Positions 43,242-51,808 of a stretch of DNA of 64,000 nt are shown here, piece by piece. The notes under the pieces are model-generated. The model ran no database searches and was not told the origin of the DNA. It saw only the letters and a program-made list of their open reading frames with translations. The position numbers were made by a program, and so were the translations under genes. Numbering within the stretch: the first letter of the stretch is position 1; every line of letters starts with the position of its first letter. The DNA is taken from contig NZ_JAKFGB010000019.1 of the NCBI RefSeq assembly GCF_022267515.1, positions 62,001 through 126,000 on the forward strand, in the 5' to 3' direction. This DNA comes from Rubinisphaera margarita. Its GTDB lineage: Bacteria; Planctomycetota; Planctomycetia; Planctomycetales; Planctomycetaceae.

Positions 43242-46200
43242 TCAGGAACGGTGCAGCAGTTCCAGCAGTTCCTCGGCTCCGAACGGTTCGAAATTGTTTG
43301 CGGCACTGGCTGAAGTCAGCGGCGATGCCGGATTCTGTGCGGGTCGCTCAGCCGAGAGGTCGCCAACTTGCACGAACTGCCAGTCGACCGGAGCCCAGGT
43401 TTCGATCAATCGGTTGTTGAACGAACTCCCTGTCGATTCTCCTGTGAACCAGCGGCCATTGGCATCCCGACCGAGGATGTCGCTGATGCCATCGCCATTC
43501 GTATCCCCGACCTGCACATCGGCCAGTTCCCCCGCAGCGAACGACCAGTCGGCCCAGAAGTCGAAGTCGAACGTATTGATCCCGGCTTCCCCGACCCACC
43601 ACTTCGAACCGTTCAGGCGAGCGGCGACATCATCCCGCCCGTCGTTGTTGAAGTCGCCGACCAGCAGCGAATCGAACGATTGCGTGACCGTGAGATCGGC
43701 GAACTTCACGCTCGCGAAGCCATTGGCCGGGCCGATCGATTTGGCCACGAACAGACTACGGTCCTGTCCCGTTCCGAACACGGCGACAATATCCTCCCGA
43801 CCGTCTCCGTTGAAGTCCCCGGCCTGCGTGAACTCGACGCCCGAGTTGAGACTCCAGCGATGCGAGTCGAGGTACTGAAAGCGGGAGTTGGATGTCTTGA
43901 CCATCCAGACGACGCCGGAGTTGGCGATCACGGCCAGGTCATCCCCTTTAACGCCGTCAAAGTTTCCGACGAGAACGTCTGAGATCCCGTGATAGTTCCC
44001 GTAGTTGCCCCAGTGCCGATTGACGAAGCCATCCCCTTCCGAGCGGGCAACCCACCAGCGACCGCGATCGCCGTTGTTGAACAGCCCGATGATGTCGTCG
44101 CGACCATCATTATTGAAGTCACCCACGTGGACCTCTTTGATTCCCGGAGCCGTCCAGCTGGTCCAGGTCGAGAAGGTGAACTGACCATCGGCGCTGCCAA
44201 GACCGACACGCCATTCTCCGTTATGCAGCCAGGCGGCGACATCCTGGATGCCATCGCCATTGAAATCGCCGGAGACGACTTTCTGGAAATCACTGGCCGG
44301 GCCCCGGGCGGCGACTTCGGTGGTGTAATTGCCGTTCTCATCGGGCCGCGAGATCCACCAGTTGCCGTTCACAAAGCCGATGATCGAGGACTTCGAAATG
44401 TTCGAGTGTCGGGTGAGCGTATGCTCGTACGTCCCGCCGGCATTGGAGCCATTCTCGGCCACGATGATCGTGTACGTGCCCGATTCGGTCAGCTCCGTCA
44501 GCTCGATATCGTGGCTCGTGTTGTAGTAGGTGTTGTAGAGCACCGCCTTGCTGGGGCTGACAATCGTCACCCAGGGAGTGAAGTTAGTCGCTTCAAGTTC
44601 GCTCAGCTGGTAGCGAATCGTATCGCCCGCCGTCGCCTCGAACGTGAAGACATCGAGACCGCCGGGGATCATCGTATTCGTTCGTGTTTCTCCGCTGAGG
44701 AGTCGTCCCTCATCGTCCGGCAGGGAATGAGTGGCCGGAGTCTGCACGAACGTGTGCTGGTATCCGCCGGTTGTGTTGCCGCCATTCTCGGCGACGACAA
44801 TCGTGTATTCTCCCGACACCGCCAGATCGAGCAGCTGAATCTGGTGGCTGCTGTTGTAATAGGTGTTGTAGAGGATCGAGTTGTCGGGGCCGACCACGGT
44901 GACGTACGGCGTGAAGCTACCGGCGTCCTCGGCTTCCGCCAGACTGAAGAAGACATTGTCCCCTGACTGTCCGGTGAAGGTGAAGACATCCAGATCACCA
45001 ACGCCGAGATCGTTCGTGCGTGTGACACCACTCGTGAGGGCCCCTTCATCGCCCGGCAGAGTCTGCGATGCTTTCGGCTGGACGAATGTGTGAATGTACT
45101 CGCCAACCGAGTCGCCCCCATGTTCGGCGACAATGATTGTGTACGTCCCGGTCGCCGGGAGATCGAGCAGCTGGATTTGGTGGCTTTCGTTGTAGTAGGT
45201 GTTGTAGAGAATCTCGTTATTGGGGCCGACCACCGTGACATACGGCGAGAAGCTTGAGCCGCCGGTGTTTTCGGCCAGCTGATAGAACGCATTCTCGCCC
45301 ATCGTGGCCTCGAAGGTGAAGACGTCCAGATCGCCCAGACCGAGGGTGTTCGTGCGAGTCTGTCCGCTCGTCAGCACGCCTTCGTCGCCTGGCAAATCAT
45401 GATTCGCCTGCGTCTGCACGAACGTATGCACAACCTCGCCTGTCAGATCGCCGCCATGATCACCAAGGATGACGGTGTACGTCCCCGTCGCCGCCAGGTC
45501 GAGCAGCTGAATCCGATGGCTCGCGTTGTAATAGGTGTTGTAGAGAACCTCGTCGCCGGGGCCGACAATCGTGACATACGGCGTGAAGCTACCGCCGGGG
45601 ACCGCCTCGGCAAGGCTGTAGAACACGTTGTCGCCCGCCTGGGCCTCGAAGGTGAAGACGTCCAGATCGCCGGGATCGATCTGGTTGGTTCGCGTCTCAC
45701 CGCTGACAAGCGTTCCTTCGTCCCCCGGCAGGTTCTGTGATGCTTCCGGCTGGACGAAAGTGTGAACGTACTCGCCAACCCCGTCGCCTCCATGTTCGGC
45801 GACAATCACCGTATAGGTGCCGGTCGCAGGCAGATCGAGCAGTTGGATTTGGTGGCTTTCGTTGTAGTAGGTGTTGTAGAGAATCTCGTTATTCGGGCCG
45901 ACAATCGTCACATGCGGCGAGAAGCTTGAGCCGCCCGTGTTCTCGGTCAGCTGGTAGAAGACGTTCTCTCCCATCGTGGCATCGAAGGTGAAGACATCGA
46001 GGTCGCCGCGGGAGATCGTATTGGTGCGTGTTTCGCCGCTCGTCAGTTCCCCCTCATCGACCAGCACGGAAGCCGCGGCGTGAGTGGTCATCAGGGTGTG
46101 ATAAAAACTTCCGGTGGCGTCGTGGTTATGCTCGCTGACCTGAATCGTATACGTGCCCGACTGCGGCAGATCGAGCAGTTGAATCTGATGGCTGGCGTTG

Positions 46201-46538
46201 TAATAGGTGCTGTAGAGCACGGTGCTGTCAGGGGCGATGATGGACACGTGCGGCGTAAAGGAAGAGCCGGCGACCGATTCGGTCAGCTGGTAGAACATGT
46301 GGTCCCCGGCCGAGGCCTGAAAGCTGAACTCGTCGACATCGCCGAGCGTTTCGATCGTCGTTTCGTAAGTCACTCCGTTCGCCAGCGGGGTCCCGGAAAG
46401 CAGCATTCGTTCTTCCAGCGGCGAAACGCTGGAACAGATTTGCGGACGACTGAGCCGTCGGCGGGAACGTTGGTCGGAGTTCAGCAAGAGGGAAGGAAGT
46501 TGCGGCAGGCGGGAAACAGAGCGCAGAAAATCGAACAT
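43242..46538 (-). CDS. LEPR-XLL planctomycete surface protein with six PPC-like repeats and FG-GAP repeats
   Basis: 1098 aa. A basic N-terminus with the planctomycete sorting-type motif LEERMLLSG (41-49) stands where LEPR-XLL proteins carry it. Six repeats of about 116 residues follow, each containing DLDVFTFEA, a FYQL strand, VTIVGP, LYNTYYN and QIQLLDL...TGTYTVIVAE, like the PPC beta-sandwich. After about residue 690 come six FG-GAP/VCBS repeats with calcium loops (GDFNGDGIQD, GDFNNDGRDD, GDTNGDGISD). It is probably an exported cell-surface protein; ligand unknown. Repeats 2 and 4 are nearly identical, as are parts of 3 and 5, which points to duplication of a two-repeat unit. Confidence 0.85.
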   Translation of the reverse strand: MFDFLRSVSRLPQLPSLLLNSDQRSRRRLSRPQICSSVSPLEERMLLSGTPLANGVTYETTIETLGDVDEFSFQASAGDHMFYQLTESVAGSSFTPHVSIIAPDSTVLYSTYYNASHQIQLLDLPQSGTYTIQVSEHNHDATGSFYHTLMTTHAAASVLVDEGELTSGETRTNTISRGDLDVFTFDATMGENVFYQLTENTGGSSFSPHVTIVGPNNEILYNTYYNESHQIQLLDLPATGTYTVIVAEHGGDGVGEYVHTFVQPEASQNLPGDEGTLVSGETRTNQIDPGDLDVFTFEAQAGDNVFYSLAEAVPGGSFTPYVTIVGPGDEVLYNTYYNASHRIQLLDLAATGTYTVILGDHGGDLTGEVVHTFVQTQANHDLPGDEGVLTSGQTRTNTLGLGDLDVFTFEATMGENAFYQLAENTGGSSFSPYVTVVGPNNEILYNTYYNESHQIQLLDLPATGTYTIIVAEHGGDSVGEYIHTFVQPKASQTLPGDEGALTSGVTRTNDLGVGDLDVFTFTGQSGDNVFFSLAEAEDAGSFTPYVTVVGPDNSILYNTYYNSSHQIQLLDLAVSGEYTIVVAENGGNTTGGYQHTFVQTPATHSLPDDEGRLLSGETRTNTMIPGGLDVFTFEATAGDTIRYQLSELEATNFTPWVTIVSPSKAVLYNTYYNTSHDIELTELTESGTYTIIVAENGSNAGGTYEHTLTRHSNISKSSIIGFVNGNWWISRPDENGNYTTEVAARGPASDFQKVVSGDFNGDGIQDVAAWLHNGEWRVGLGSADGQFTFSTWTSWTAPGIKEVHVGDFNNDGRDDIIGLFNNGDRGRWWVARSEGDGFVNRHWGNYGNYHGISDVLVGNFDGVKGDDLAVIANSGVVWMVKTSNSRFQYLDSHRWSLNSGVEFTQAGDFNGDGREDIVAVFGTGQDRSLFVAKSIGPANGFASVKFADLTVTQSFDSLLVGDFNNDGRDDVAARLNGSKWWVGEAGINTFDFDFWADWSFAAGELADVQVGDTNGDGISDILGRDANGRWFTGESTGSSFNNRLIETWAPVDWQFVQVGDLSAERPAQNPASPLTSASAANNFEPFGAEELLELLHRS

Positions 46539-47067
46539 GGAAGGCCCCCGTTGTCATTCGCCTCTCGCGCTGGAGAGGCATGGATTTGCGATTCAGAGCC
46601 AGCTTCAACAAGCGGCTGGCTCCGCGACAGGCCATCGCGGGCGTACACGATGATCGCCTGTCAAAATCCGAAACGAACAACAGTGCGGGATCTTCCGAAC
46701 TATTTGGAAGAAATTTTGCGGAGCCCCGCGATTTCATGTCCCCTCCCCGCTGCATTCTACGGGCTTCTCTGCATTCCGAAGCCCGGCGACTTCGCTGACA
46801 AATCCGAGATTTCTTGCGCATCGGTCGTGCATCTCCGTTCGAGATTTACGCAGTCCAAACCCGAGACGCCGGAGCGACAGCGCTGCAGGCAAGCGGGCAA
46901 CTCCCGGTAAGACAGGGCCTTCTGCGCTTTTCCGCACTTCTACTGATTATGGTCCGGCAATTGCCTCTTCTGCTCGGCAGCAGATCCTGCCGTGCGGCTT
47001 TGCGGCTGGAATCATTTTCCTTCCTGTGTTCCTTCCTACGTCAAGTGTCCCCACAAGGAGTGACTAC
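46539..47067. other. Divergent promoter region
   Basis: About 530 bp between the LEPR-XLL gene (-) and the pseudopilin (+). No supported gene lies here. It must hold both promoters and untranslated leaders. Confidence 0.4.
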
Positions 47068-48093
47068 GTGCTGTCGTTTACGTACACCGATGAGAGAAAC
47101 CGGCTTCGAACTGCCTTTACGCTGATTGAACTTCTGGTCGTGATTGCGATCATTGCCATTCTGGTTGCTCTGCTTCTGCCGGCTGTCCAGCAGGCGCGGG
47201 AAGCCGCCCGGCGGACCTCCTGCAAGAACAACCTCAAGCAGGTTGGACTGGCATTGCACAACTATCACGATGTGAACAACATTCTGCCGCCGGCGTTGAT
47301 CAACTCCGGACGTTACAACTCGACCAGCTTCTACTCCGGCAACAACCGGGTCAAGAATACGACCGGATGGGTCATGCTGCTCCCCTACATCGAGCAGTCG
47401 GCTCTGTACGATGCTTACGATCACGACCTCTGCTCGAGCAGTTCGAACCCGTATTCGCTGCCGATTGAAGGCGACGAGTCGACCAACAACGATGTCACGA
47501 CCGCTTCGATCAAGATGCTCGAATGTCCGTCCGATCCGCTGGGTGGCGAACTCAGCAGCTATGTCAGCCCGACGAGCATGTACCATCACACCGAAGCTCG
47601 CCGCATCAGCTATACGTTCTGCGTCGGCTACAGCGATGACTACGGCGGGCCGTACTCGCCCAGCTCCTCGCTGACTCGCGGAGCATTCGGCAACAACGGA
47701 GCCGCCCGGTTCCGCGACATCCGCGATGGCCTCAGCAACTCGACACTCGTTGGCGAGTCGTGGGGTGGCGAAAAGATGAAGACGTATGAGTACTTCGGCC
47801 CCTGGGGTCTGAAGGGGATTCACACCTGCTGCCACGGTCGCGTTGTGAGTGGTTCGACGGTCAGCGATCCCGCCAGCTTCACTCCGTATGCTTCGCGGTA
47901 TCACATCAACGCCGACTACAACGGGGACGGCAGCGGACGCCAGTACGCGTGGGGACTCGGCAGCGGACATCAGGGCGGGGCTCACTTCCTCTTCGCCGAT
48001 GGAGCCGTGAACTTCCTCAGCGAGAACATGGATTATCGCACTTACGCTCTGCTCAACTACATCCGTGATGCGCAGGTGGTCGGAGAACTGTAA
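47068..48093 (+). CDS. DUF1559 pseudopilin-like protein (H-X9-DG)
   Basis: 341 aa from GTG 47068, chosen because AAGGAG lies 8 bases upstream; the open frame extends to 47026. The prepilin signal TAFTLIELLVVIAIIAI is present with Ala, not the usual Gly, before the cleavage Phe. AVQQAREAARRTSCKNNLKQ and LHNYHD are DUF1559 hallmarks, and GGAHFLFADGAVNFLS near the end is the H-X9-DG motif. Planctomycetes encode many such type IV pilin/type II secretion pseudopilin-like proteins of uncertain role. The small lipoprotein gene follows at 49 bp, a recurrent pairing. Confidence 0.88.
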   Translation: MLSFTYTDERNRLRTAFTLIELLVVIAIIAILVALLLPAVQQAREAARRTSCKNNLKQVGLALHNYHDVNNILPPALINSGRYNSTSFYSGNNRVKNTTGWVMLLPYIEQSALYDAYDHDLCSSSSNPYSLPIEGDESTNNDVTTASIKMLECPSDPLGGELSSYVSPTSMYHHTEARRISYTFCVGYSDDYGGPYSPSSSLTRGAFGNNGAARFRDIRDGLSNSTLVGESWGGEKMKTYEYFGPWGLKGIHTCCHGRVVSGSTVSDPASFTPYASRYHINADYNGDGSGRQYAWGLGSGHQGGAHFLFADGAVNFLSENMDYRTYALLNYIRDAQVVGEL

Positions 48094-48141
48094 GTCCACC
48101 TCCGTTGAATTCTGAGATCCGCGAAACCTACTCTCCTTCAA

Positions 48142-48621
48142 ATGCAAAGTGTGATGATGAGTCGAAACGGTCTGTACGCGTTCTCTGGCCTGTTCCTGGC
48201 CATTGCGATCGCCGGGTGCGGCAGCAGCGAAGCCGAACTGGGCACCGTTCCCGTCGCGGGAACGGTTCTGCTCGACAACCAGCCGCTCGCCGGAGCATCA
48301 GTCTACTTCATGAATGAACTTCGAACCGGCCAGGCCGTCACAGACGCCGAGGGCAAGTTTGAACTTCTTCAGGGAGCGGCTCCCGGGCCGAACCGGATCT
48401 ACATCACGAAAGTCGTGAACGAATCGGGAGCACCGGTCGAAGAAGGCATGGACCTGGAACAGCTCAAAGCGTCTCAGGGACTTCCTCCCGGACCGGGGTT
48501 GCCGAAGGGCTTCAAGGAAGTCGTTCCGCCGCAGTACAGCGATCCGTTCAAGACGGAACTCACCCTCGATGTCCCGGCGGATGGAACTGATACGGCTGAC
48601 TTCACCTTAACCGCGAACTGA
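48142..48621 (+). CDS. Lipoprotein with carboxypeptidase-regulatory-like domain
   Basis: 159 aa. The signal ends in a lipobox IAIAGC (Cys26), then GTVPVAGTVLLDNQPLAGASV and TGQAVTDAEGKFELLQGA, a transthyretin-like/carboxypeptidase regulatory beta-sandwich typical of the small lipoproteins encoded beside DUF1559 genes in planctomycetes. An alternative ATG at 48157 or 48160 would shorten the signal. It is probably anchored to a membrane; function unknown. Confidence 0.75.
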   Translation: MQSVMMSRNGLYAFSGLFLAIAIAGCGSSEAELGTVPVAGTVLLDNQPLAGASVYFMNELRTGQAVTDAEGKFELLQGAAPGPNRIYITKVVNESGAPVEEGMDLEQLKASQGLPPGPGLPKGFKEVVPPQYSDPFKTELTLDVPADGTDTADFTLTAN

Positions 48622-48646
48622 CTGCCCTGCTGAATCTCTCCTTCTG

Positions 48647-48686
48647 AACGCCTCGGAGCTTCCTCAAAGTTCCGGGGCGTTTTTTC
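48647..48686 (+). terminator. Rho-independent terminator
   Basis: AACGCC (48647-48652), extended by CGGA, pairs with TCCG/GGCGTT (48671-48681), about 11 bp with one mismatch or wobble, followed by a run of Ts. It closes the pseudopilin-lipoprotein unit. Confidence 0.75.
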
Positions 48687-48783
48687 GTATTGCGCCCGGC
48701 CGCCGTTCTCCAGAATTCACTGGCAGCTCCCATCTGATCACTGTATTGTGCAGAAGATCCAATCCGCACAAAAGGAGCTGACC

Positions 48784-49587
48784 ATGAGCGCATCCTGGGG
48801 ACTCGACAACGGTTTTCTGGTCACGATGCTCTGCATCGCCGGCGGCTACATGCTTCTGGTGCCGCTGCTCGTCATCACGACGTTCAAGGCCAAAGCTCAT
48901 CCCCAGGTGTTGCCCTTCGATCCCGAAGTGAATCCGCCCCCTGCGTCGGCTTCCGATTACTTCGAACGACTCGATGCCGAGTTGATCGAGCTCGGCTTCG
49001 CACGCGATGGATCTGTCATCGTGCCTGATCTGATCGACAACGTCCGAGCCGTCCTCTCGCTCTACACCCATCCGGGCAATCGCGATCAGGCGATGGTCAC
49101 CGCGTTATGGGGTTACGCAGGCGAGCAGCCGATCGAACAGCAGAAGTATCTGGAGTTTCACACCCAGTTCAACGGAGACTCGCCGGCTTCATTTTGTACC
49201 AACGACAACGGCGTTCCCGGTGCATTCCCTGACAAACCGGAGTCTCCCAACTTTCGCTTTCCGCATATCGATACCGCGGCTCGTCTCTACCGCTGTCATC
49301 AGGAACTGATCGAAACCCGGTTCGCGCACCGCCACAAACTCCTTCGGCTCCAAGACGAGTTCCAGTCCGACATCGCCCGCTTCATCGGCGAAGGTGTTCT
49401 CAAAGGAGAGTTCGAGAAAGAGATCCCTCGCGGCTATCTCCGCTACGATGCCGAAGCCGACGTCTTCCGCAGCACCCTCTGGGGCGGCTTCCCGATGGCA
49501 TGGCGCGCCACCTTCCCCGGCAAACAGGTCATCGGCGCCTGGTACCGGTTGCGAGGGTACCAGCTCGAAAACGAGCTGGCCGGCTGA
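48784..49587 (+). CDS. Planctomycete hypothetical protein with N-terminal membrane helix
   Basis: 267 aa from the ATG at 48784 (AAAGGAG upstream). One transmembrane helix (about 10-32, FLVTMLCIAGGYMLLVPLLV) is followed by a soluble domain beginning DYFERLDAELIELGFARDG. The rest has mixed alpha/beta character and ends AWYRLRGYQLENELAG. I recognise no catalytic motif. The sulfatase gene starts 51 bp downstream. Confidence 0.65.
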   Translation: MSASWGLDNGFLVTMLCIAGGYMLLVPLLVITTFKAKAHPQVLPFDPEVNPPPASASDYFERLDAELIELGFARDGSVIVPDLIDNVRAVLSLYTHPGNRDQAMVTALWGYAGEQPIEQQKYLEFHTQFNGDSPASFCTNDNGVPGAFPDKPESPNFRFPHIDTAARLYRCHQELIETRFAHRHKLLRLQDEFQSDIARFIGEGVLKGEFEKEIPRGYLRYDAEADVFRSTLWGGFPMAWRATFPGKQVIGAWYRLRGYQLENELAG

Positions 49588-49638
49588 CCTGCGAGGCTGT
49601 CTGACACTCCGTATTCCAACCCCACGAGGTTCGCGCTC

Positions 49639-51051
49639 ATGAAGAACACGATCTGGTTATGTCTGCTTGTGGTCCTGTGTTCTCGAACCGATCCGTCTGC
49701 GGCGGCGGAGGCCCCGAACATCATTCTCATCCTCACCGACGACCACGGCTGGAGCCAGTTATCGCAGCCGGCCGATCCGCGCGTGTCCGATGCGGTTTCC
49801 CGTTATCTGGAAACGCCGAATATGAATCGACTCGCCCAGTCCGGGATGCGATTCACCAGCGGCTACTCGCCGGCTCCTCTCTGCACGCCTACGCGTCGGA
49901 GCATACTCTGCGGCTCCGCGACCGCCCGTTGTGGCAGTGAATTCAAAAGTGACTGGGTGCCGGCTGATCACATGACGATCCCGCAGGCTCTCAAAATGGC
50001 CAACGCCGAGTACCGCTGTGCTCACTTCGGCAAGTGGGGCGAACAGATGATCTCGACGCCGGAAGAGTGCGGCTATGACTCGAGCGACGGCATGACCGGC
50101 AACAACACCGGCGGGATGCCCCGCACGCTCGGCATCGAAGGCGGCCACAACGATGGCCCGCCGCACTTCATCGACAACAAAGATCCCAAGCGAACCCGTT
50201 CGGTCACGGATCGAGCCATCGACTTCATGCAGAAGCAGCACGAAAGCGAGCATCCCTTTTACGTGCAGGTCAGCTACTACGCCCAACATTTGTCGGTTGT
50301 CTGCACACAGGAGATGCTCGACAAGTATGAACAGAAGGGCGAGCCCGATCGCGGTTACACAGCTGCCTGGGCGGCCATGATGGACGATCTCGATGAGGGC
50401 GTCGGACGGTTGCTCGACACGCTGAATGAACTCGGGATCGATGACAACACCTACGTCTTCTTCACGGCCGACAACGGTGGCCGCGGCACGGTTCCCGGCG
50501 GCGATGACTCTCGGCTCGCGACCAATTATCCGCTCACCGGAGCGAAGCATTCTCTCTACGAAGGCGGCGTACGCGTTCCCTTCTTCGCCAGCGGACCGGG
50601 TATCGAACCGGGCAGTGTCTGCCACACGCCTGTTGTCGGCTACGACCTTCTGCCGACCTTCTACGATCTCGCCGGCGGGACGAACCCGAAGAACAAACTG
50701 ACCGGCGACGTCGATGGCATCAGTCTTCGTCCGCTCTTCAACCAGCCGGAGATGTCGTTGAATCGGAAAGACAATGCCGTCTACTTTCACCGTCCGAACA
50801 AAGGCTTCTCTTCGATTCGCCAGGGGGACGATAAACTGATGGTCTTCTGGAATCGCAACGGCAAGATCACCGGTCGCGAACTCTACGACCTCAGCTCCAC
50901 TCCTGTCGAAGACGGGCACAACATCGCCGAGAGCAACCCGCAGAAAGCGGACGAGATGCAGAAAACGCTGCTCACCTTCCTCAAGTCCGTCGACGCCGAA
51001 GCCCCGGCAGACTTTGGAGCCGGCAGGAAGAACAGGAACCGCAGCAAGTAA
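49639..51051 (+). CDS. Secreted sulfatase (type I, Cys-type)
   Basis: 470 aa. A signal peptide (1-23) ends at AAAEA. The metal site begins ILTDDHGW (Asp34, Asp35) and the active-site CxPxR motif is C82-T-P-T-R86 within PLCTPTRRS, where Cys is matured to formylglycine by an FGE-type enzyme. Further motifs are HFGKWG, FFTADNGG and HSLYEGGVRVPFF. It hydrolyses sulfate esters, probably of algal polysaccharides, in the periplasm. Planctomycetes carry large numbers of these genes. Confidence 0.9.
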   Translation: MKNTIWLCLLVVLCSRTDPSAAAEAPNIILILTDDHGWSQLSQPADPRVSDAVSRYLETPNMNRLAQSGMRFTSGYSPAPLCTPTRRSILCGSATARCGSEFKSDWVPADHMTIPQALKMANAEYRCAHFGKWGEQMISTPEECGYDSSDGMTGNNTGGMPRTLGIEGGHNDGPPHFIDNKDPKRTRSVTDRAIDFMQKQHESEHPFYVQVSYYAQHLSVVCTQEMLDKYEQKGEPDRGYTAAWAAMMDDLDEGVGRLLDTLNELGIDDNTYVFFTADNGGRGTVPGGDDSRLATNYPLTGAKHSLYEGGVRVPFFASGPGIEPGSVCHTPVVGYDLLPTFYDLAGGTNPKNKLTGDVDGISLRPLFNQPEMSLNRKDNAVYFHRPNKGFSSIRQGDDKLMVFWNRNGKITGRELYDLSSTPVEDGHNIAESNPQKADEMQKTLLTFLKSVDAEAPADFGAGRKNRNRSK

Positions 51052-51113
51052 CTTGCTATCCCGACATCATCAACCAAGAGTCAACAACCATCAGTTAATC
51101 CAGGAGAGCATGA

Positions 51114-51503
51114 GTGGGACGATCACACAAGACTCCAGGTCCTCGCTACGAACTTCCGATTCTCCAAGCACTTTGCGAACTCGGGTCTGCTACGGGCTAC
51201 CTAAGATCTTATTCATCTACAGAGTTTCGTGATCGCGTTTACGAAATTATGGGAGACGAACTTGGTGACGCAGACTGGGAAATACACGACTCGTCGACAA
51301 CAGTTGCGTCGTTGAGACTGCGAACACAGCTAGGCCAGATGGTACAGTGGCGGAAAGGGAAGGGCGTCCTTCTCGACCTTGTTAAGAAATCCGGATCTCG
51401 CTCAGAATATCGGATGAACAACAATGGGATAGAATACTTGAACTCAAAAGCAGGAACACGATTCCCGCCCATTGAACCGACCAAAGAATTGCACACGAAA
51501 TAG
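51114..51503 (+). CDS. Small winged-helix-like protein, unknown
   Basis: 129 aa, GTG start with CAGGAG 7 bases upstream. The layout (PILQALCELGSA, FRDRVYEIMGDEL, SLRLRTQLGQMVQWRKGKGV, YRMNNNGIEYLNS) resembles the N-terminal winged-helix domain of Mrr-type proteins, without the nuclease domain. It might be a DNA-binding orphan. Base composition is more AT-rich than that of its neighbours, which hints at acquisition. Confidence 0.5.
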   Translation: MGRSHKTPGPRYELPILQALCELGSATGYLRSYSSTEFRDRVYEIMGDELGDADWEIHDSSTTVASLRLRTQLGQMVQWRKGKGVLLDLVKKSGSRSEYRMNNNGIEYLNSKAGTRFPPIEPTKELHTK

Positions 51504-51750
51504 CACCGACGCTATACCATCTAGTTAAACGATTGTCATTCTTACAACGCACCGGCTCCCGTTGACATCATCGGCTCTTTCCGGGTAACAAACGCGGCTT
51601 GCGGAGTTCGACGAGTCTCCGCTGGCGGGCCTGCTGTTTCGTTCCTGTGCGCGTTCTGTTCGCGATTGAAAGCTGAATGATGATTCCACTGCGTTCCATT
51701 GGACAGGAAGGAATGGCTCCGGCGTGATCGGCGGTCGCCGTTCCAACGAA

Positions 51751-51783
51751 AAAAGCCATGCCTGAAAGCAGGCATGGCTTTGT
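51751..51783 (-). terminator. Terminator of the DUF1598 gene
   Basis: AAAGCCATGCCTG (51753-51765), loop AAAG, CAGGCATGGCTTT (51770-51782). On the minus strand the hairpin is followed by a T-run, 26 bp after the stop at 51809. Confidence 0.85.
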
Positions 51784-51808
51784 GTTTACTCAGCGATTGG
51801 ATCGCAGC

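Noticed and set aside
44329..46500. Regular repeats in 43.2-46.5 kb as a possible CRISPR or other noncoding array
   Set aside because: The period is about 348 bp and in frame, matching six protein repeats of the LEPR-XLL gene. No CRISPR array was seen in the window.
47041..48147. A 368-codon minus-strand frame opposite the pseudopilin
   Set aside because: The plus strand encodes a clear DUF1559 protein with prepilin and H-X9-DG motifs.
49759..50919. A 386-codon minus-strand frame opposite the sulfatase
   Set aside because: The plus-strand sulfatase has a signal peptide and the CxPxR site; the antisense frame is a shadow.
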